A DNA stretch of 64,000 nt from positions 99,517 to 163,516 of the forward strand of contig NZ_FQZB01000015.1 of NCBI RefSeq assembly GCF_900141845.1, given 5' to 3'. This document shows, piece by piece, positions 41,895-51,277 of this stretch (positions are counted from its first letter, which is position 1; each line of letters opens with the position of its first letter). The notes under the pieces were generated by a model, which worked only from the letters and a program-made list of their open reading frames with translations, ran no database searches and was not told the DNA's origin. This DNA comes from Clostridium cavendishii DSM 21758 (GTDB lineage: Bacteria; Bacillota; Clostridia; Clostridiales; Clostridiaceae). The translations under genes and the position numbers were made by a program.

Positions 41895-43748
41895 ATGGAT
41901 AAGAATATGGATTTAAAAGCTTTATTTTTAGGACCTAAATCAGAAAACAAAGACATTTTTGAACAAAACCTTAAAATGTTATTTGAAGATCACAGCCAAT
42001 GGAGAAAAAACTATCATCCAGAAGATGATACTATAATAAAACCAAATGATAGATCATCAGAAAACTTTATAGCTACTAGAAACAGAATGGAACAAGTTCT
42101 TACTGAACTTTCATCAAAATTAAGAGCTGGGTCAGTTCCATGGCATTCACCAAGATTCCAAGGACACATGAACTCAGAAACTTTAGTTCCTGCAATATTA
42201 GGATACTTTGCAGCAACATTATATAACGGAAATAACGTTGCTTACGAATCTTCACCAGCTACATCAGAAATGGAAGAAGAAGTAGGAGCAGATTTCTGTA
42301 AATTAATGAGCTACAAAGCAGGAGAATCATGGGGACATATCTGTGCTGACGGTTCAATAGCAAACTTAGAAGGTATGTGGTATGCTAGAAACTTAGCTTC
42401 ATTACCATTAGCTGTAAAAGAAATAGCTCCAGAATTAGTAGAAGGAAAAACTGAATGGGAATTATTAAATATGTCAGTTGACCAAATACTAGATTTAGCA
42501 GACAAAATTCCAGAAAAATTAGACGAATTAAAAGCTAAATCAGCTAGAGCTGGTGCAGATAAAATATCAAAAGTAGGAAAATGGTTAGTTCCACAAACTA
42601 AGCACTATTCATGGTTAAAAGCTGCTGATATATTAGGAATCGGATTAGATAACGTTATAGCAGTAGAAGTTGGCGACAACTACAGAATGAGCATGGATGC
42701 TTTAAGAAAAACAATAGATGAATTAACAGCTAAACAAATACCAGTATTAGGAGTTGTTGGTGTTGTTGGATCAACTGAAGAAGGTGCAGTAGACGACCTA
42801 CACAAAATACTTGAAGTTAAAGCTGAATATGCTGCTAAAGGCATAAACTTCTACTTCCACGTAGATGCTGCTTACGGCGGATATGCAAGAGCTATATTCT
42901 TAGATGAAGAATATAACTTCATACCTCAAGAAGAATTACACGCTAAATATTTAGAATATGGTGTATTCCAAAATGCTGAAACTCAATGGCCATCAACTGA
43001 TACTTATGAAGCATTCAAAGCTATGAGCCAAGCTGATACTATAACAATAGATCCACACAAAATGGGATATATTCCATACTCAGCAGGTGGTATAGTTATA
43101 AGAGATAAGAGAATGAGAGATTACATTTCTTACTTCGCAACATACGTATTCGAACAAGGAATGGACATCCCTGCATTACTTGGAGCATTTATATTAGAAG
43201 GATCAAAAGCTGGTGCTACAGCTGCTTCAGTTTGGACAGCACACAGAGCATTACCTTTAAATATAACTGGTTACGGAAAATTAATGGGAGCTTCTGTTGA
43301 AGGTTCATACAACTTATATACTAGATTCAGAGATCATGGAAGATATGTAATCGGAGATAAAGTAGTTATATTACACCCACTAGTTAGACCTGATTTCAAC
43401 ATGGTTGACTTCGTATTCAACTATGAAGGAAATACAGATTTAGCAGTAATGAATGACTTAAACCACCAATTCTATGAAGAAGCTTCATATGTTAGAAATG
43501 GTTTATATTCAAATGACTTCATAACTTCACATACAGATTTCGCTGTAGAAGATTATGGTCACAGCCCATTAAACTTTGTATTAAGCTGCGGTCCAGACAA
43601 AGAACAATGGTTAAAAGAACAAAAAGTTACTATCTTAAGAGCATGTGTGTTATCACCATACTTAAACAACAAAGAAGTATTTGCTGAATACATGGGTAAA
43701 ATAGATGCAGCAATAACTAAGAAGTTAGAAAACATAATATTAAAATAA
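41895..43748 (+). CDS. tdc: Tyrosine decarboxylase (PLP-dependent)
   Basis: A 617-residue group II decarboxylase. The PLP lysine is K389 in [12 protein letters not shown], with the cofactor aspartate D324 in HVDAAYGG. It has the long N- and C-terminal regions of enterococcal and lactobacillar TDC (about 620-626 residues) rather than the about 465 of [40 protein letters not shown] and [15 protein letters not shown] are shared with those TDCs. It makes tyramine and CO2 from tyrosine (relatives also act on L-dopa) and consumes a proton. ATG 41895 follows AAGGAGAG. It uses many C-ending codons, unlike its neighbours. Confidence 0.9.
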   Translation: MDKNMDLKALFLGPKSENKDIFEQNLKMLFEDHSQWRKNYHPEDDTIIKPNDRSSENFIATRNRMEQVLTELSSKLRAGSVPWHSPRFQGHMNSETLVPAILGYFAATLYNGNNVAYESSPATSEMEEEVGADFCKLMSYKAGESWGHICADGSIANLEGMWYARNLASLPLAVKEIAPELVEGKTEWELLNMSVDQILDLADKIPEKLDELKAKSARAGADKISKVGKWLVPQTKHYSWLKAADILGIGLDNVIAVEVGDNYRMSMDALRKTIDELTAKQIPVLGVVGVVGSTEEGAVDDLHKILEVKAEYAAKGINFYFHVDAAYGGYARAIFLDEEYNFIPQEELHAKYLEYGVFQNAETQWPSTDTYEAFKAMSQADTITIDPHKMGYIPYSAGGIVIRDKRMRDYISYFATYVFEQGMDIPALLGAFILEGSKAGATAASVWTAHRALPLNITGYGKLMGASVEGSYNLYTRFRDHGRYVIGDKVVILHPLVRPDFNMVDFVFNYEGNTDLAVMNDLNHQFYEEASYVRNGLYSNDFITSHTDFAVEDYGHSPLNFVLSCGPDKEQWLKEQKVTILRACVLSPYLNNKEVFAEYMGKIDAAITKKLENIILK

Positions 43749-43805
43749 TTTAAGTTTTGAATAACTTCACCTTAATCTAATAAGATTAGATAATTTAGAA
43801 ATAGA

Positions 43806-43852
43806 AAGCTATGAATAAGGAGTTTTAAACTCCTAGTTCATAGCTTTTTTAT
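43806..43852 (+). terminator. Terminator of tyrP-tdc operon
   Basis: AAGCTATGAA (43806-43815) pairs with TTCATAGCTT (43837-43846), with an inner AGGAGTTT/AAACTCCT stem and a T-run. Confidence 0.9.
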
Positions 43853-44183
43853 TGTTTAAAATTTCTACTTATCAATGAAATATTCTTTTAGAAAAAACTA
43901 TAAACAAGAAGCATCAAGAGTAGTTAATTGGGATTAATTACAGGTATTGAAAGCGACAAATACTTAATTTATCAAAAAATTTAATGTATGAAGTTAAATA
44001 TTAAACTTTTTAAAATAAAAAGTTTTATAATTTTAAATTAATGGTTAATATTGCACTTTAGAAATAAATTTACCAAACGATAATAATATGTAAACATATG
44101 TATGAAAATATATTTTTAAATTATAAAGGTACGTTTATTTTAAATAGATATTAGTGACGTACTAAAGAACTAGGAGGGGTATG
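43853..44183 (+). promoter_or_regulatory. Intergenic region with motA promoter candidate
   Basis: 330 bp without a gene. ACGATAATAATATGTAAA (44077-44094) is identical to 61987-62004 before the large surface-protein gene. CGATAA resembles the -10 of flagellar SigD promoters (consensus GCCGATAA), and its place before motA fits, but a SigD -35 at correct spacing is not clear. Confidence 0.45.
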
Positions 44184-44951
44184 ATGGATTTTTTTCTACT
44201 TATAGGAATTGTATTGGGACTTGGATCAGTAATTGTAGGTATGATGGTAAAAGGTGCCAATATAGAGGTTTTATTAAATCCTGCAGCTGCCATTATTATT
44301 CTTATAGGAACTTCTGCAGCTGTAATGAATTCATTTCCGAGAGAGGAGTTTCTTAAAATTCCCAAAATATTAGGAGCACTTTTTTCAGATAGGAAGAAAT
44401 ATAATGCAGTTGAAATTATAGAGGATATAGTTGAGATGTCTAGAACATCTAGAAAGAATGGCTTATTATCACTTGAGCAATTAATAGAAGGTATGGATAA
44501 TGAGTTTATGAAAAAGGGCTTAAGAATGGTAGTAGATGGTATAGAGCCAGAATACATAAGAGAAGTTTTAGAAGGTGAGATTGAAAGTTTAGAGGAAAGA
44601 CATCGTCTAGGAGCTTCAATTTTTACAACCGCAGGAGGAGCATCTCCAACGCTAGGAGTTTTGGGTGCTGTTGTAGGTCTAATAGGTGCACTTGGTAATT
44701 TAGAGGATGTTGGAAAGTTAGCCCATATGATAGCAGGAGCATTCGTTGCAACGTTATATGGTATATTTTTTGGATATGTAATATGTCATCCATTTGCATC
44801 TAGATTAAAGAGAAAATCTCAAAGAGAAGTAAAAGGTATGAGTATTATACTTGAAGGTATTTTAGCAATACAATCAGGAATGAACCCACAAAGTATAGAA
44901 AATAAGCTTGTAGGTATGTTGGAACCAAAGGAAAGAATAAAATTTCAATAG
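44184..44951 (+). CDS. motA: Flagellar motor stator protein MotA
   Basis: A 255-residue protein with four predicted helices. ILIGTSAAVMNSFPREEF, a large cytoplasmic loop (about 55-145, including the torque region with VEIIEDIVEMSRTSRKNG) and GGASPTLGVLGAVVGLIGALGNL are typical of MotA. It forms the stator ion channel with MotB. AGGAGGGG fits ATG 44184 better than the adjacent ATG 44181. MotB follows after 31 bp. Confidence 0.93.
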   Translation: MDFFLLIGIVLGLGSVIVGMMVKGANIEVLLNPAAAIIILIGTSAAVMNSFPREEFLKIPKILGALFSDRKKYNAVEIIEDIVEMSRTSRKNGLLSLEQLIEGMDNEFMKKGLRMVVDGIEPEYIREVLEGEIESLEERHRLGASIFTTAGGASPTLGVLGAVVGLIGALGNLEDVGKLAHMIAGAFVATLYGIFFGYVICHPFASRLKRKSQREVKGMSIILEGILAIQSGMNPQSIENKLVGMLEPKERIKFQ

Positions 44952-44982
44952 AGAATAAATAAAGAGGTAAGGAGAGTTTAAA

Positions 44983-45744
44983 ATGAGTAGGAAAAAAAAG
45001 CATGAAGAAGATCATATTGATGAAACGTGGCTTATTCCTTATTCAGATATGTTAACACTTCTATTAGCTTTGTTTATTGTTATGTTTGCTATGAGTCAGG
45101 TAAATCAGCAAAAGTTTCAAAAAGCAGCTAAAGAATTTAATGCTGTTTTTTCAGGTGGAAGTGGTGTTATGCCTGAAGGAGGAAATTCTGTAGCTGTATT
45201 ACAAGAAACTAATAGTTCAGATGAAGCTAAAAAAGGTGTAATTGAAGAAGATAAAATGACTGAAATTAAAAAAGGTCTAGAAAAAGGTTTTGCTGAAAGT
45301 GGCTATGCTGATAAGGTAAGCGTTGGACTTAATGGCGAGGGGTTAGAAGTTTGCATACAGGATGCTGTGTTATTTAATTCAGGTGATGCAAATGTACTAC
45401 AAGAACTTTCCCCTGTACTTTTAGAAATTTCAAAGAAGGTCAAAGACTTAGATAATAATATTAAAATTATAGGTCATACAGATAATAGACCTATAAAAAC
45501 AGCAAAGTTTGGTTCAAATTGGGATTTAAGTGCTATGCGTGCTATAAATGTAATGCATTATATGGTTGATATAGGAGGACTTAAACCTGAAAAATTATCA
45601 ATACAAGCATTTGGAGAGTATAAGCCTAAATATGATAATTCAACAGAGGAAGGGCAAGCTAAAAACAGAAGGGTAGAAATTTTCATAGTTCGTAATTATC
45701 CTAAGACTAATAAAAAAGTTGATGGTTTTAGTAAGCCAAATTAA
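44983..45744 (+). CDS. motB: Flagellar motor stator protein MotB
   Basis: A 253-residue protein. A single N-terminal helix carries the ion-binding aspartate (PYSDMLTLLLALFIVMFA, D22). A plug/linker and a C-terminal OmpA-like peptidoglycan-binding domain follow (about 120-240, IIGHTDNRPIKTAKFGSNWDLSAMRA and QAKNRRVEIFIV; key residues). It anchors the stator to the wall. GTAAGGAG precedes ATG 44983. No other flagellar genes lie in the window. Confidence 0.95.
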   Translation: MSRKKKHEEDHIDETWLIPYSDMLTLLLALFIVMFAMSQVNQQKFQKAAKEFNAVFSGGSGVMPEGGNSVAVLQETNSSDEAKKGVIEEDKMTEIKKGLEKGFAESGYADKVSVGLNGEGLEVCIQDAVLFNSGDANVLQELSPVLLEISKKVKDLDNNIKIIGHTDNRPIKTAKFGSNWDLSAMRAINVMHYMVDIGGLKPEKLSIQAFGEYKPKYDNSTEEGQAKNRRVEIFIVRNYPKTNKKVDGFSKPN

Positions 45745-45763
45745 TATGGGAAAATATATGTGT

Positions 45764-45808
45764 AAACTAGTAGTATTAAACTAAAAATTAATGCTACTAG
45801 TTTTTTAT
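45764..45808. terminator. Terminator after motAB
   Basis: AAACTAGTAGTATTAA pairs with TTAATGCTACTAGTTT (45764-45803, one G-T), followed by TTTATTTT. Confidence 0.85.
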
Positions 45809-45872
45809 TTTAATATCAAGATAATTTATAAGATTAATTTTAAAATTAAAATTAGTGATTTTCTTATACCTT

Positions 45873-46769
45873 TTATTTTTTTATGTCGATAATAGAACAT
45901 TCATTGCAAGGCTTTTCACAGGATTCAATATGTATTAAAACTTCAGTATTTTTTAAAAGAGCTTCTATATCATTTTCAATTATATCACATAAATCATGGG
46001 CTGTTTTAACATACATATTTGGTGGAAATACTAGATGTAAATCAATATATTTTGTCATTCCAGATTTTCTAGTCCTAAGGTTGTGAAAATTGCAATAAAC
46101 AGAATTATGTTTACTAATTTCTTCAGTTATTATTTTAATTTCATTTTCTGATAGTTTTACATCTACAAGTGGATTAAAAGCTGATATTAATAATTCATAA
46201 GATTCCTTAAGAATAAATATAGCTACACCTATAGCAACTATAGGGTCAAGAAAGTGAAGTCCTGTAACCCAAATAAGTAATAATCCAAAACCAACTCCTA
46301 AGGAAGTGTATACATCTGCTTTAAGGTGAAGAGCATCAGCTTCAAGAGCAATTGAATCCTCTTCTTTAGCTACTTTATATAACTTTTTTGAAACGATATA
46401 GTTTATAGAAGCAGATATGAACATAACAATAAATCCAAGACTCACAGATGCTATTGCTTCTGGATTAAAAAGTTTTTTTATCCCCTCAATTATTATCCAT
46501 ATAGCTGCTACAAAAATAAGCAATGCTTCTATAACGCCAGAAACATTTTCGAATTTTCCATGTCCATAAGGATGATCATAATCAGCTGGTTTAGAAGCTG
46601 CTTTAACTGAAAAAAATGCGATAAGTGCTGCAAGTAGATCCATAGTTGAGTGGATTGCTTCAGAAATAATACTAACAGAGCCACTTATAAGACCGACAGC
46701 TAATTTTAATATTATTAAGGTTGTATTAGAATATATAGATAAACGAGCAACTTTAGTTTTATTATTCAT
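45873..46769 (-). CDS. Cation diffusion facilitator (CDF) metal transporter
   Basis: A 298-residue protein with six helices. Metal sites are HSTMD in helix 2 and HLKAD in helix 5 (both HxxxD, typical of Zn-CDFs). The HPYGHGKFE loop lies between helices, and the C-terminal cytoplasmic domain is at about 215-290 with CEKPCNECS at the end. It exports divalent metal from the cytosol. I chose ATG 46769 (GGAGG just before it) instead of 46826. Confidence 0.92.
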   Translation of the reverse strand: MNNKTKVARLSIYSNTTLIILKLAVGLISGSVSIISEAIHSTMDLLAALIAFFSVKAASKPADYDHPYGHGKFENVSGVIEALLIFVAAIWIIIEGIKKLFNPEAIASVSLGFIVMFISASINYIVSKKLYKVAKEEDSIALEADALHLKADVYTSLGVGFGLLLIWVTGLHFLDPIVAIGVAIFILKESYELLISAFNPLVDVKLSENEIKIITEEISKHNSVYCNFHNLRTRKSGMTKYIDLHLVFPPNMYVKTAHDLCDIIENDIEALLKNTEVLIHIESCEKPCNECSIIDIKK

Positions 46770-46826
46770 AAAAACCTCCATATATAATATGTAAAGAAAT
46801 GTATTAAATTGTATAAAAGCTTTCAT

Positions 46827-47153
46827 AATTAATTTAAAAGTTTATTAATTTCAGTAATTTTGAATCTATGGGCAAACAATAATTTGTCCATAGATTTGAA
46901 ATTAATGCGTATATTTATTATTTCCTATATTGATTTATATATTCTATATTTTGCCTTCTTAATTATATATAAAACCTAGAATTAATAATAATGTTATACC
47001 TTTTTATAAAAGATATAAGACTATTAGCAGAGCTCAAGTTTAGACAAGCTTATTTAATAAATATTAAAAAATAACAAATATTAAGTACTTGTAAATTTCC
47101 GGGTAACATATTAAAATAATTATAAATCATATTAATATATTTGGAGGTTTATT
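46827..47153. other. Intergenic region with a long hairpin
   Basis: Between the CDF gene and the small HTH gene. AATCTATGGGCAAA (46863-46876) pairs with TTTGTCCATAGATT (46883-46896), a 14-bp stem with one G-U. It sits about 95 bp before the CDF start and lacks a T-run on either strand, so an operator or leader structure is more likely than a terminator. Nothing else was seen. Confidence 0.45.
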
Positions 47154-47330
47154 ATGGATATAACAGAAGCAATATTAAAAACTTTAAAAGAGGTAGGAGA
47201 GCCTATGAAAGCTGGTGAAATAGCTGAAAAGGCAAATGTTGATAAAAAAGAAGTAGATAAAGCTATTAAAGCTTTAAAAGCAGAGGATAAAATAACTTCA
47301 CCCAAAAGATGTTTTTATGCAATAAAATAA
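47154..47330 (+). CDS. Small winged-helix-like protein (58 residues)
   Basis: A short gene with TTGGAGG before ATG 47154. The protein reads MDITEAILKTLKEVGEPMKA, GEIAEKANVDKKEVDKAIKA, LKAEDKITSPKRCFYAIK. It looks like a single winged helix of the kind found in small clostridial regulators (helix, turn GEIAEKANVDKKEVDKAI, then wing). A strong terminator follows. No target is evident. Confidence 0.8.
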   Translation: MDITEAILKTLKEVGEPMKAGEIAEKANVDKKEVDKAIKALKAEDKITSPKRCFYAIK

Positions 47331-47353
47331 TAAAGTAAACTAATATAAATTAT

Positions 47354-47390
47354 AAAAATGTGTTAGAATGTTATTCTAACACATTTTTGT
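47354..47390 (+). terminator. Terminator after small HTH gene
   Basis: AAAAATGTGTTAGAA (47354-47368) pairs with TTCTAACACATTTTT (47374-47388), a 15-bp stem with a 5-base loop. Confidence 0.92.
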
Positions 47391-47720
47391 TCTTTATTTA
47401 CAGAATTATTTCGTAAAGTGTTAAATGTATTTGATTCCTTATTTTACATTTGAAGTTAATTTATTATCAAATAAAATAATTATTATGCTAAAGTATGTTT
47501 TTTTTATTTATTACTGGAAATACTAGATATGTATTTTATAATAGGTAATTATTATTTAGATAATTTTAATACACAAGAATAAAAGTTATTGCTTATAACA
47601 AGATGATTTTAAGAAATAACTTTTTAAATTACGTAAATGATTATTTAGTATATGTAAATACATCTAATTTTATAAATTATTTATACAATTTTTAGATTGT
47701 ATTTATAGGAGGCTAAGAGG
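47391..47720. other. AT-rich intergenic region
   Basis: 330 bp before the glycosyltransferase gene, with long A/T runs. Only the ribosome-binding site AGGAGG near 47708 stands out; no ORF or structure was seen. Confidence 0.4.
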
Positions 47721-48917
47721 ATGAAGATTTTAATAACAACAGATGCATATGTTCCTATGGTGAATGGAGTTGTTACATCAGTAAATAATCTCTATAAAGA
47801 ATTAAAGTATAACGGGCATGATGTTAAGATTTTAACTTTATCACATAATAGTGAAGAAAGAGTAGAAGGTGATATATATTATTTAAAGTCTATTGGAGTA
47901 GGTGTTTATCCAGAGGCTAGGATAAAGGTGCCTTTATATAATAAATTAATAGATCAGATTATTAAATGGAGTCCTGATATTATTCATTCACAAACGGAAT
48001 TTTCTATGATGTTAGTGGCTAAGCATATTTCTAATAGATTAAATATTCCTCATATACATACATATCATACTTTATATGAAAATTATTTAGATTATTTATT
48101 AGGTGGAAAGGTTATAAATAAAAGTAGAGCTGCAAAAATAACAAAATTACTTTTAAATAGTCTAGATGCAGTAATAGCACCAACACAAAAGACTAAGGAT
48201 GTTTTATTAGGTTATGGTGTAATTAAACCTATTTATGTAGTGCCTACAGGAATAGATTTAGCTAGATTTAAACAAAATATTTCAATTGAAGACAAACGTA
48301 AGATCAAGTTAACTCTAGGACTTAGTGAATCAGATAGAATCATAGCATATGTTGGAAGAGTAGCTGAAGAAAAGAATATAAGTGAAATATTAAGACTTTT
48401 TAAGCAGGTTATAGAGAAAGAAAAGAACATAAAACTTTTAATAGTAGGAACAGGTCCATATTTGAATTGCTTAAAAACTCAGGTTAAAAAAGAAAATATT
48501 CAAAATAATGTTGTTTTTACTGGTATGATAAAGCCAGAAGAAGTTTATAAATATTACAAATTAGCAGAAATTTTTGTTACTGCGTCTATAAGTGAAACTC
48601 AAGGATTAACTTATATAGAGGCATTAAGTAGTGGATGTCCTATAGTGTGCAAGGAGGATTCATGTATAGAAGGGGTAGTAAGGCAAGGAATCAATGGATT
48701 CTCATATAAAGAAAAAGATGAGTTTTTTTATTATATAAGTAGAATATTGAAGGATAATAAGTTGAGAAATAATATGACTAAAGAAGCTGTTAATACAGCC
48801 AATAAATATTCCAGTAGAACTTTTGCAAATAATATGATAGAAATTTATTGTCGAGTTATGTGTGCTAAGGAAGAAGAGAATATAGAGATGCTAAAACTGA
48901 CAGAGAATAAAATTTAG
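47721..48917 (+). CDS. GT4 glycosyltransferase, diacylglycerol-glucosyltransferase-like
   Basis: A 398-residue GT-B enzyme. The N-terminal acceptor domain (MKILITTDAYVPMVNGVVTSV, HIHTYHTLYENY) resembles 1,2-diacylglycerol 3-glucosyltransferases. The C-terminal donor domain has the EX7E motif ETQGLTYIE. The likely reaction is transfer of glucose from UDP-Glc to diacylglycerol at the membrane. AGGAGG precedes ATG 47721. The flippase-like protein and a second GT4 lie on the opposite strand just after, a set seen in glycolipid (lipoteichoic anchor) loci. Confidence 0.82.
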   Translation: MKILITTDAYVPMVNGVVTSVNNLYKELKYNGHDVKILTLSHNSEERVEGDIYYLKSIGVGVYPEARIKVPLYNKLIDQIIKWSPDIIHSQTEFSMMLVAKHISNRLNIPHIHTYHTLYENYLDYLLGGKVINKSRAAKITKLLLNSLDAVIAPTQKTKDVLLGYGVIKPIYVVPTGIDLARFKQNISIEDKRKIKLTLGLSESDRIIAYVGRVAEEKNISEILRLFKQVIEKEKNIKLLIVGTGPYLNCLKTQVKKENIQNNVVFTGMIKPEEVYKYYKLAEIFVTASISETQGLTYIEALSSGCPIVCKEDSCIEGVVRQGINGFSYKEKDEFFYYISRILKDNKLRNNMTKEAVNTANKYSSRTFANNMIEIYCRVMCAKEEENIEMLKLTENKI

Positions 48918-48964
48918 GAAATTAGCGTATGTAGTATATATTAAAAACTAACATAATTTAAATG

Positions 48965-49000
48965 AACTGCTCTTTATCAACTAGATGAGGGCAGTTTATT
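48965..49000. terminator. Bidirectional terminator
   Basis: AACTGCTC and GGGCAGTT (48965-48996, one mismatch) form a stem between the convergent glycosyltransferase and flippase-like genes. Confidence 0.6.
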
Positions 49001-49010
49001 TAAATTTATG

Positions 49011-50033
49011 CTAAGTTTTATGTTTTCTTAAATTTGAATTTGGTATTATAAGCGTGAAGATACTTCCAACAGCTACAACTGAATAATAGGTTATTATTCT
49101 CCAAACAAAAAGAGCTGTTATAATTGAATCGCCTTTAAAAAACAAGCTGTAAATTAAATAAAAGCCACCCTCTGCACCACCTTCTGCACCAGGGAGTGGG
49201 ATTATTGCCATGAAGTTTGTTAGAAAGATTTGGGCAGCAATCATTGTGAGTATATCTGTTGAATTAAAGCCAAAGCTTCTATAAATGCAATATGGAATAC
49301 TAGAAAAAGATAAACATTCAAGAAATGTCAGTATAGCTATATAAATACACATTTTAATATGTTTACTCATTAAAGAAGCATTTTTATGAAATTCATTTAA
49401 TTCAGTTTCAATTTTTTTATAAGTATTTTCAGTATTCCTAGTTAAATGAAATTTTTTTAATATTTTAAAAACAAATTTAAAAATACTTTTTGGTATTTTG
49501 TTATTAATTGAGAATAGTATTGCAAATATGGTGATTATTATATGAATAATAACTCCGGAAATAGAAAGATATAAAAAATATTTAACTTTGGAGCTAAAAT
49601 AATTGAATTTAAATACAAAGGCTAATAGTAAAATAAATATATTTATAGCTTGATATATTATAAATTTTACCATCAAAATAGATCCAGCTATTCCAGCAGG
49701 AATTTTACTTTCAGTCATTGAATAAAGTTGAGCAGGATGACTTCCAGCCGAAAATGGGGTAACAGCACCAAAAAATTGCCCAACTATTTCAAATTTAATT
49801 GAACTTATGAGTAAATTATCTGTATTATAAAAGTTTTTAGTTATTATATATAGTGTAAGCATTTCAAAAATTAAAAATATAAGCATTAGTAAAATAGCTA
49901 GTGATATCCATGATGTATTAAGTAACTTTAAATCTTCAATTAAAGAATTTAAACCCTTATTAAAAATGAAAAATGATACAAAAATACAGGCGGAGACTAT
50001 TACTACAATAGAATTAAAAATTTTATTTTTCAT
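49011..50033 (-). CDS. Flippase-like (LPG synthase TM domain) membrane protein
   Basis: A 340-residue protein with eight or nine helices of the lysylphosphatidylglycerol-synthase transmembrane/UPF0104 family. The signature is FGAVTPFSAGSHPAQLYSM and the PLPGAEGGAEGGFYLIYSLF loop. Members move glycolipids or phospholipids across the membrane; similar genes accompany glycolipid glycosyltransferases. I chose ATG 50033 (AGGAGT before it), which overlaps the preceding GT4 gene by 11 bp and implies coupling. Confidence 0.85.
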   Translation of the reverse strand: MKNKIFNSIVVIVSACIFVSFFIFNKGLNSLIEDLKLLNTSWISLAILLMLIFLIFEMLTLYIITKNFYNTDNLLISSIKFEIVGQFFGAVTPFSAGSHPAQLYSMTESKIPAGIAGSILMVKFIIYQAINIFILLLAFVFKFNYFSSKVKYFLYLSISGVIIHIIITIFAILFSINNKIPKSIFKFVFKILKKFHLTRNTENTYKKIETELNEFHKNASLMSKHIKMCIYIAILTFLECLSFSSIPYCIYRSFGFNSTDILTMIAAQIFLTNFMAIIPLPGAEGGAEGGFYLIYSLFFKGDSIITALFVWRIITYYSVVAVGSIFTLIIPNSNLRKHKT

Positions 50034-51081
50034 TTGTAGTACTCCTAAGTTTTTTATTACTATGATAGTATATATCATCATAGAAATCTTTCCACATCTT
50101 TAGAACATAACTCTTTGAATAAAATTCATGACATTTCCATGAATTATTGCACCAAGTTTCATACTTATTATCTTTCTTTTCTAAAGAGAGTATTATTTGA
50201 GAGAAGTCTATTATATCTTTTCCTTTTAAATAATAGTCAAATAAAATATCATGATATATATCTAATTCTCTTAAAAGTATAGGTGTTTTTAATGCCATAG
50301 CTTCAAGAATGGACATTGGAAATAATTCATTATAAGATGGTAAGAACATCAAATCACAAATATTATAGATATCATTCATTTTATTTCTATTAATGATACC
50401 TAAAAATTTAACATTTTCAGGTGGGTTGTCAAAAATCCATTTAAGTTCTTTGTACCCATCAGTTATTGAACCAAAAGAAAAACCTCCCGCCCATATAAAT
50501 TGAATATGTGGAAGTGTTCTGGCAACTTCAATAAAATCCATAACGCCTTTTCTAGTTTGGACTTGACCTACACCTAAAACTACAAATTTTTCTAATGGAA
50601 TATTATACATTTGTTTTATAGTATTAATTTTTTCTTTATCATACCTATAAAAATTATCTTCTGATACGAAGTTTGGTATATAAGTAACTTTATTCTCATT
50701 TATTGCATATTTTTTAAGGACATTAATGAAGTAGGGATTAACTACAACTAAATGGTCAACGCTTTTATAGAACCAGATTATGTACTTATAGAAAATTTTT
50801 TTTATAAAGCTAGGAAGATTTAAACTTTCTTCTATTGTTTCAGGAACAAAGTGAACATAAGCTACATTTGTACCAAATAGTTTTGAAAAAGGTATATTTA
50901 GAAAGAATTTAAAATCAATAGTATGATAATGAGTTATATCACACAAATTAAATGTATTTATCTTAACCTCATAATCTTCACCAAGCCCATTTCTAACTAA
51001 ATTTACCTGTTCAAGATAAGCTGATAATACTCCATGCCCCTCTACCTTATCGGCTGAAGAAAGCATATTAATAGTAGGCAT
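50023..51081 (-). CDS. GT4 family glycosyltransferase
   Basis: A 352-residue GT-B protein. It starts MPTINMLSSADKVEGHGVLSAY. VVLGVGQVQTRKGVMDFIEVAR marks the donor domain and the EX7E motif is ELFPMSILE. It could add the second sugar to the glycolipid, like LafB of Listeria. It is first in a two-gene minus-strand operon with the flippase-like gene. GGAG precedes ATG 51081. Confidence 0.85.
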   Translation of the reverse strand: MPTINMLSSADKVEGHGVLSAYLEQVNLVRNGLGEDYEVKINTFNLCDITHYHTIDFKFFLNIPFSKLFGTNVAYVHFVPETIEESLNLPSFIKKIFYKYIIWFYKSVDHLVVVNPYFINVLKKYAINENKVTYIPNFVSEDNFYRYDKEKINTIKQMYNIPLEKFVVLGVGQVQTRKGVMDFIEVARTLPHIQFIWAGGFSFGSITDGYKELKWIFDNPPENVKFLGIINRNKMNDIYNICDLMFLPSYNELFPMSILEAMALKTPILLRELDIYHDILFDYYLKGKDIIDFSQIILSLEKKDNKYETWCNNSWKCHEFYSKSYVLKMWKDFYDDIYYHSNKKLRSTTNEK

Positions 51082-51277
51082 AAAAAGACTCCTTTCAATA
51101 ATATTGATACATATATCTTTTGTAATTTTTTATTATATATTCTGATTTTTTCTTGGGAGTCTTTTAGATAGTAATATTATTAGTTTTAAGCACAAGTAAA
51201 TTGTACAGAGGGTGTATAATTTTTTATTAGGAGTGAGTCATAGTAAAAATATACACTTTCTATTTTTTATATGATAT

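Noticed and set aside
40402..43748. Glutamate decarboxylase and GABA antiporter (gadB/gadC)
   Set aside because: The enzyme is about 617 residues with TDC-specific blocks, and it lies opposite tyrS; GAD is about 465 residues.
44040..44094. Certain SigD promoter before motA
   Set aside because: The -10-like core is present but a SigD -35 at the right distance was not found.
46863..46896. Manganese riboswitch of the CDF gene
   Set aside because: The hairpin does not carry the conserved loops of a known riboswitch.
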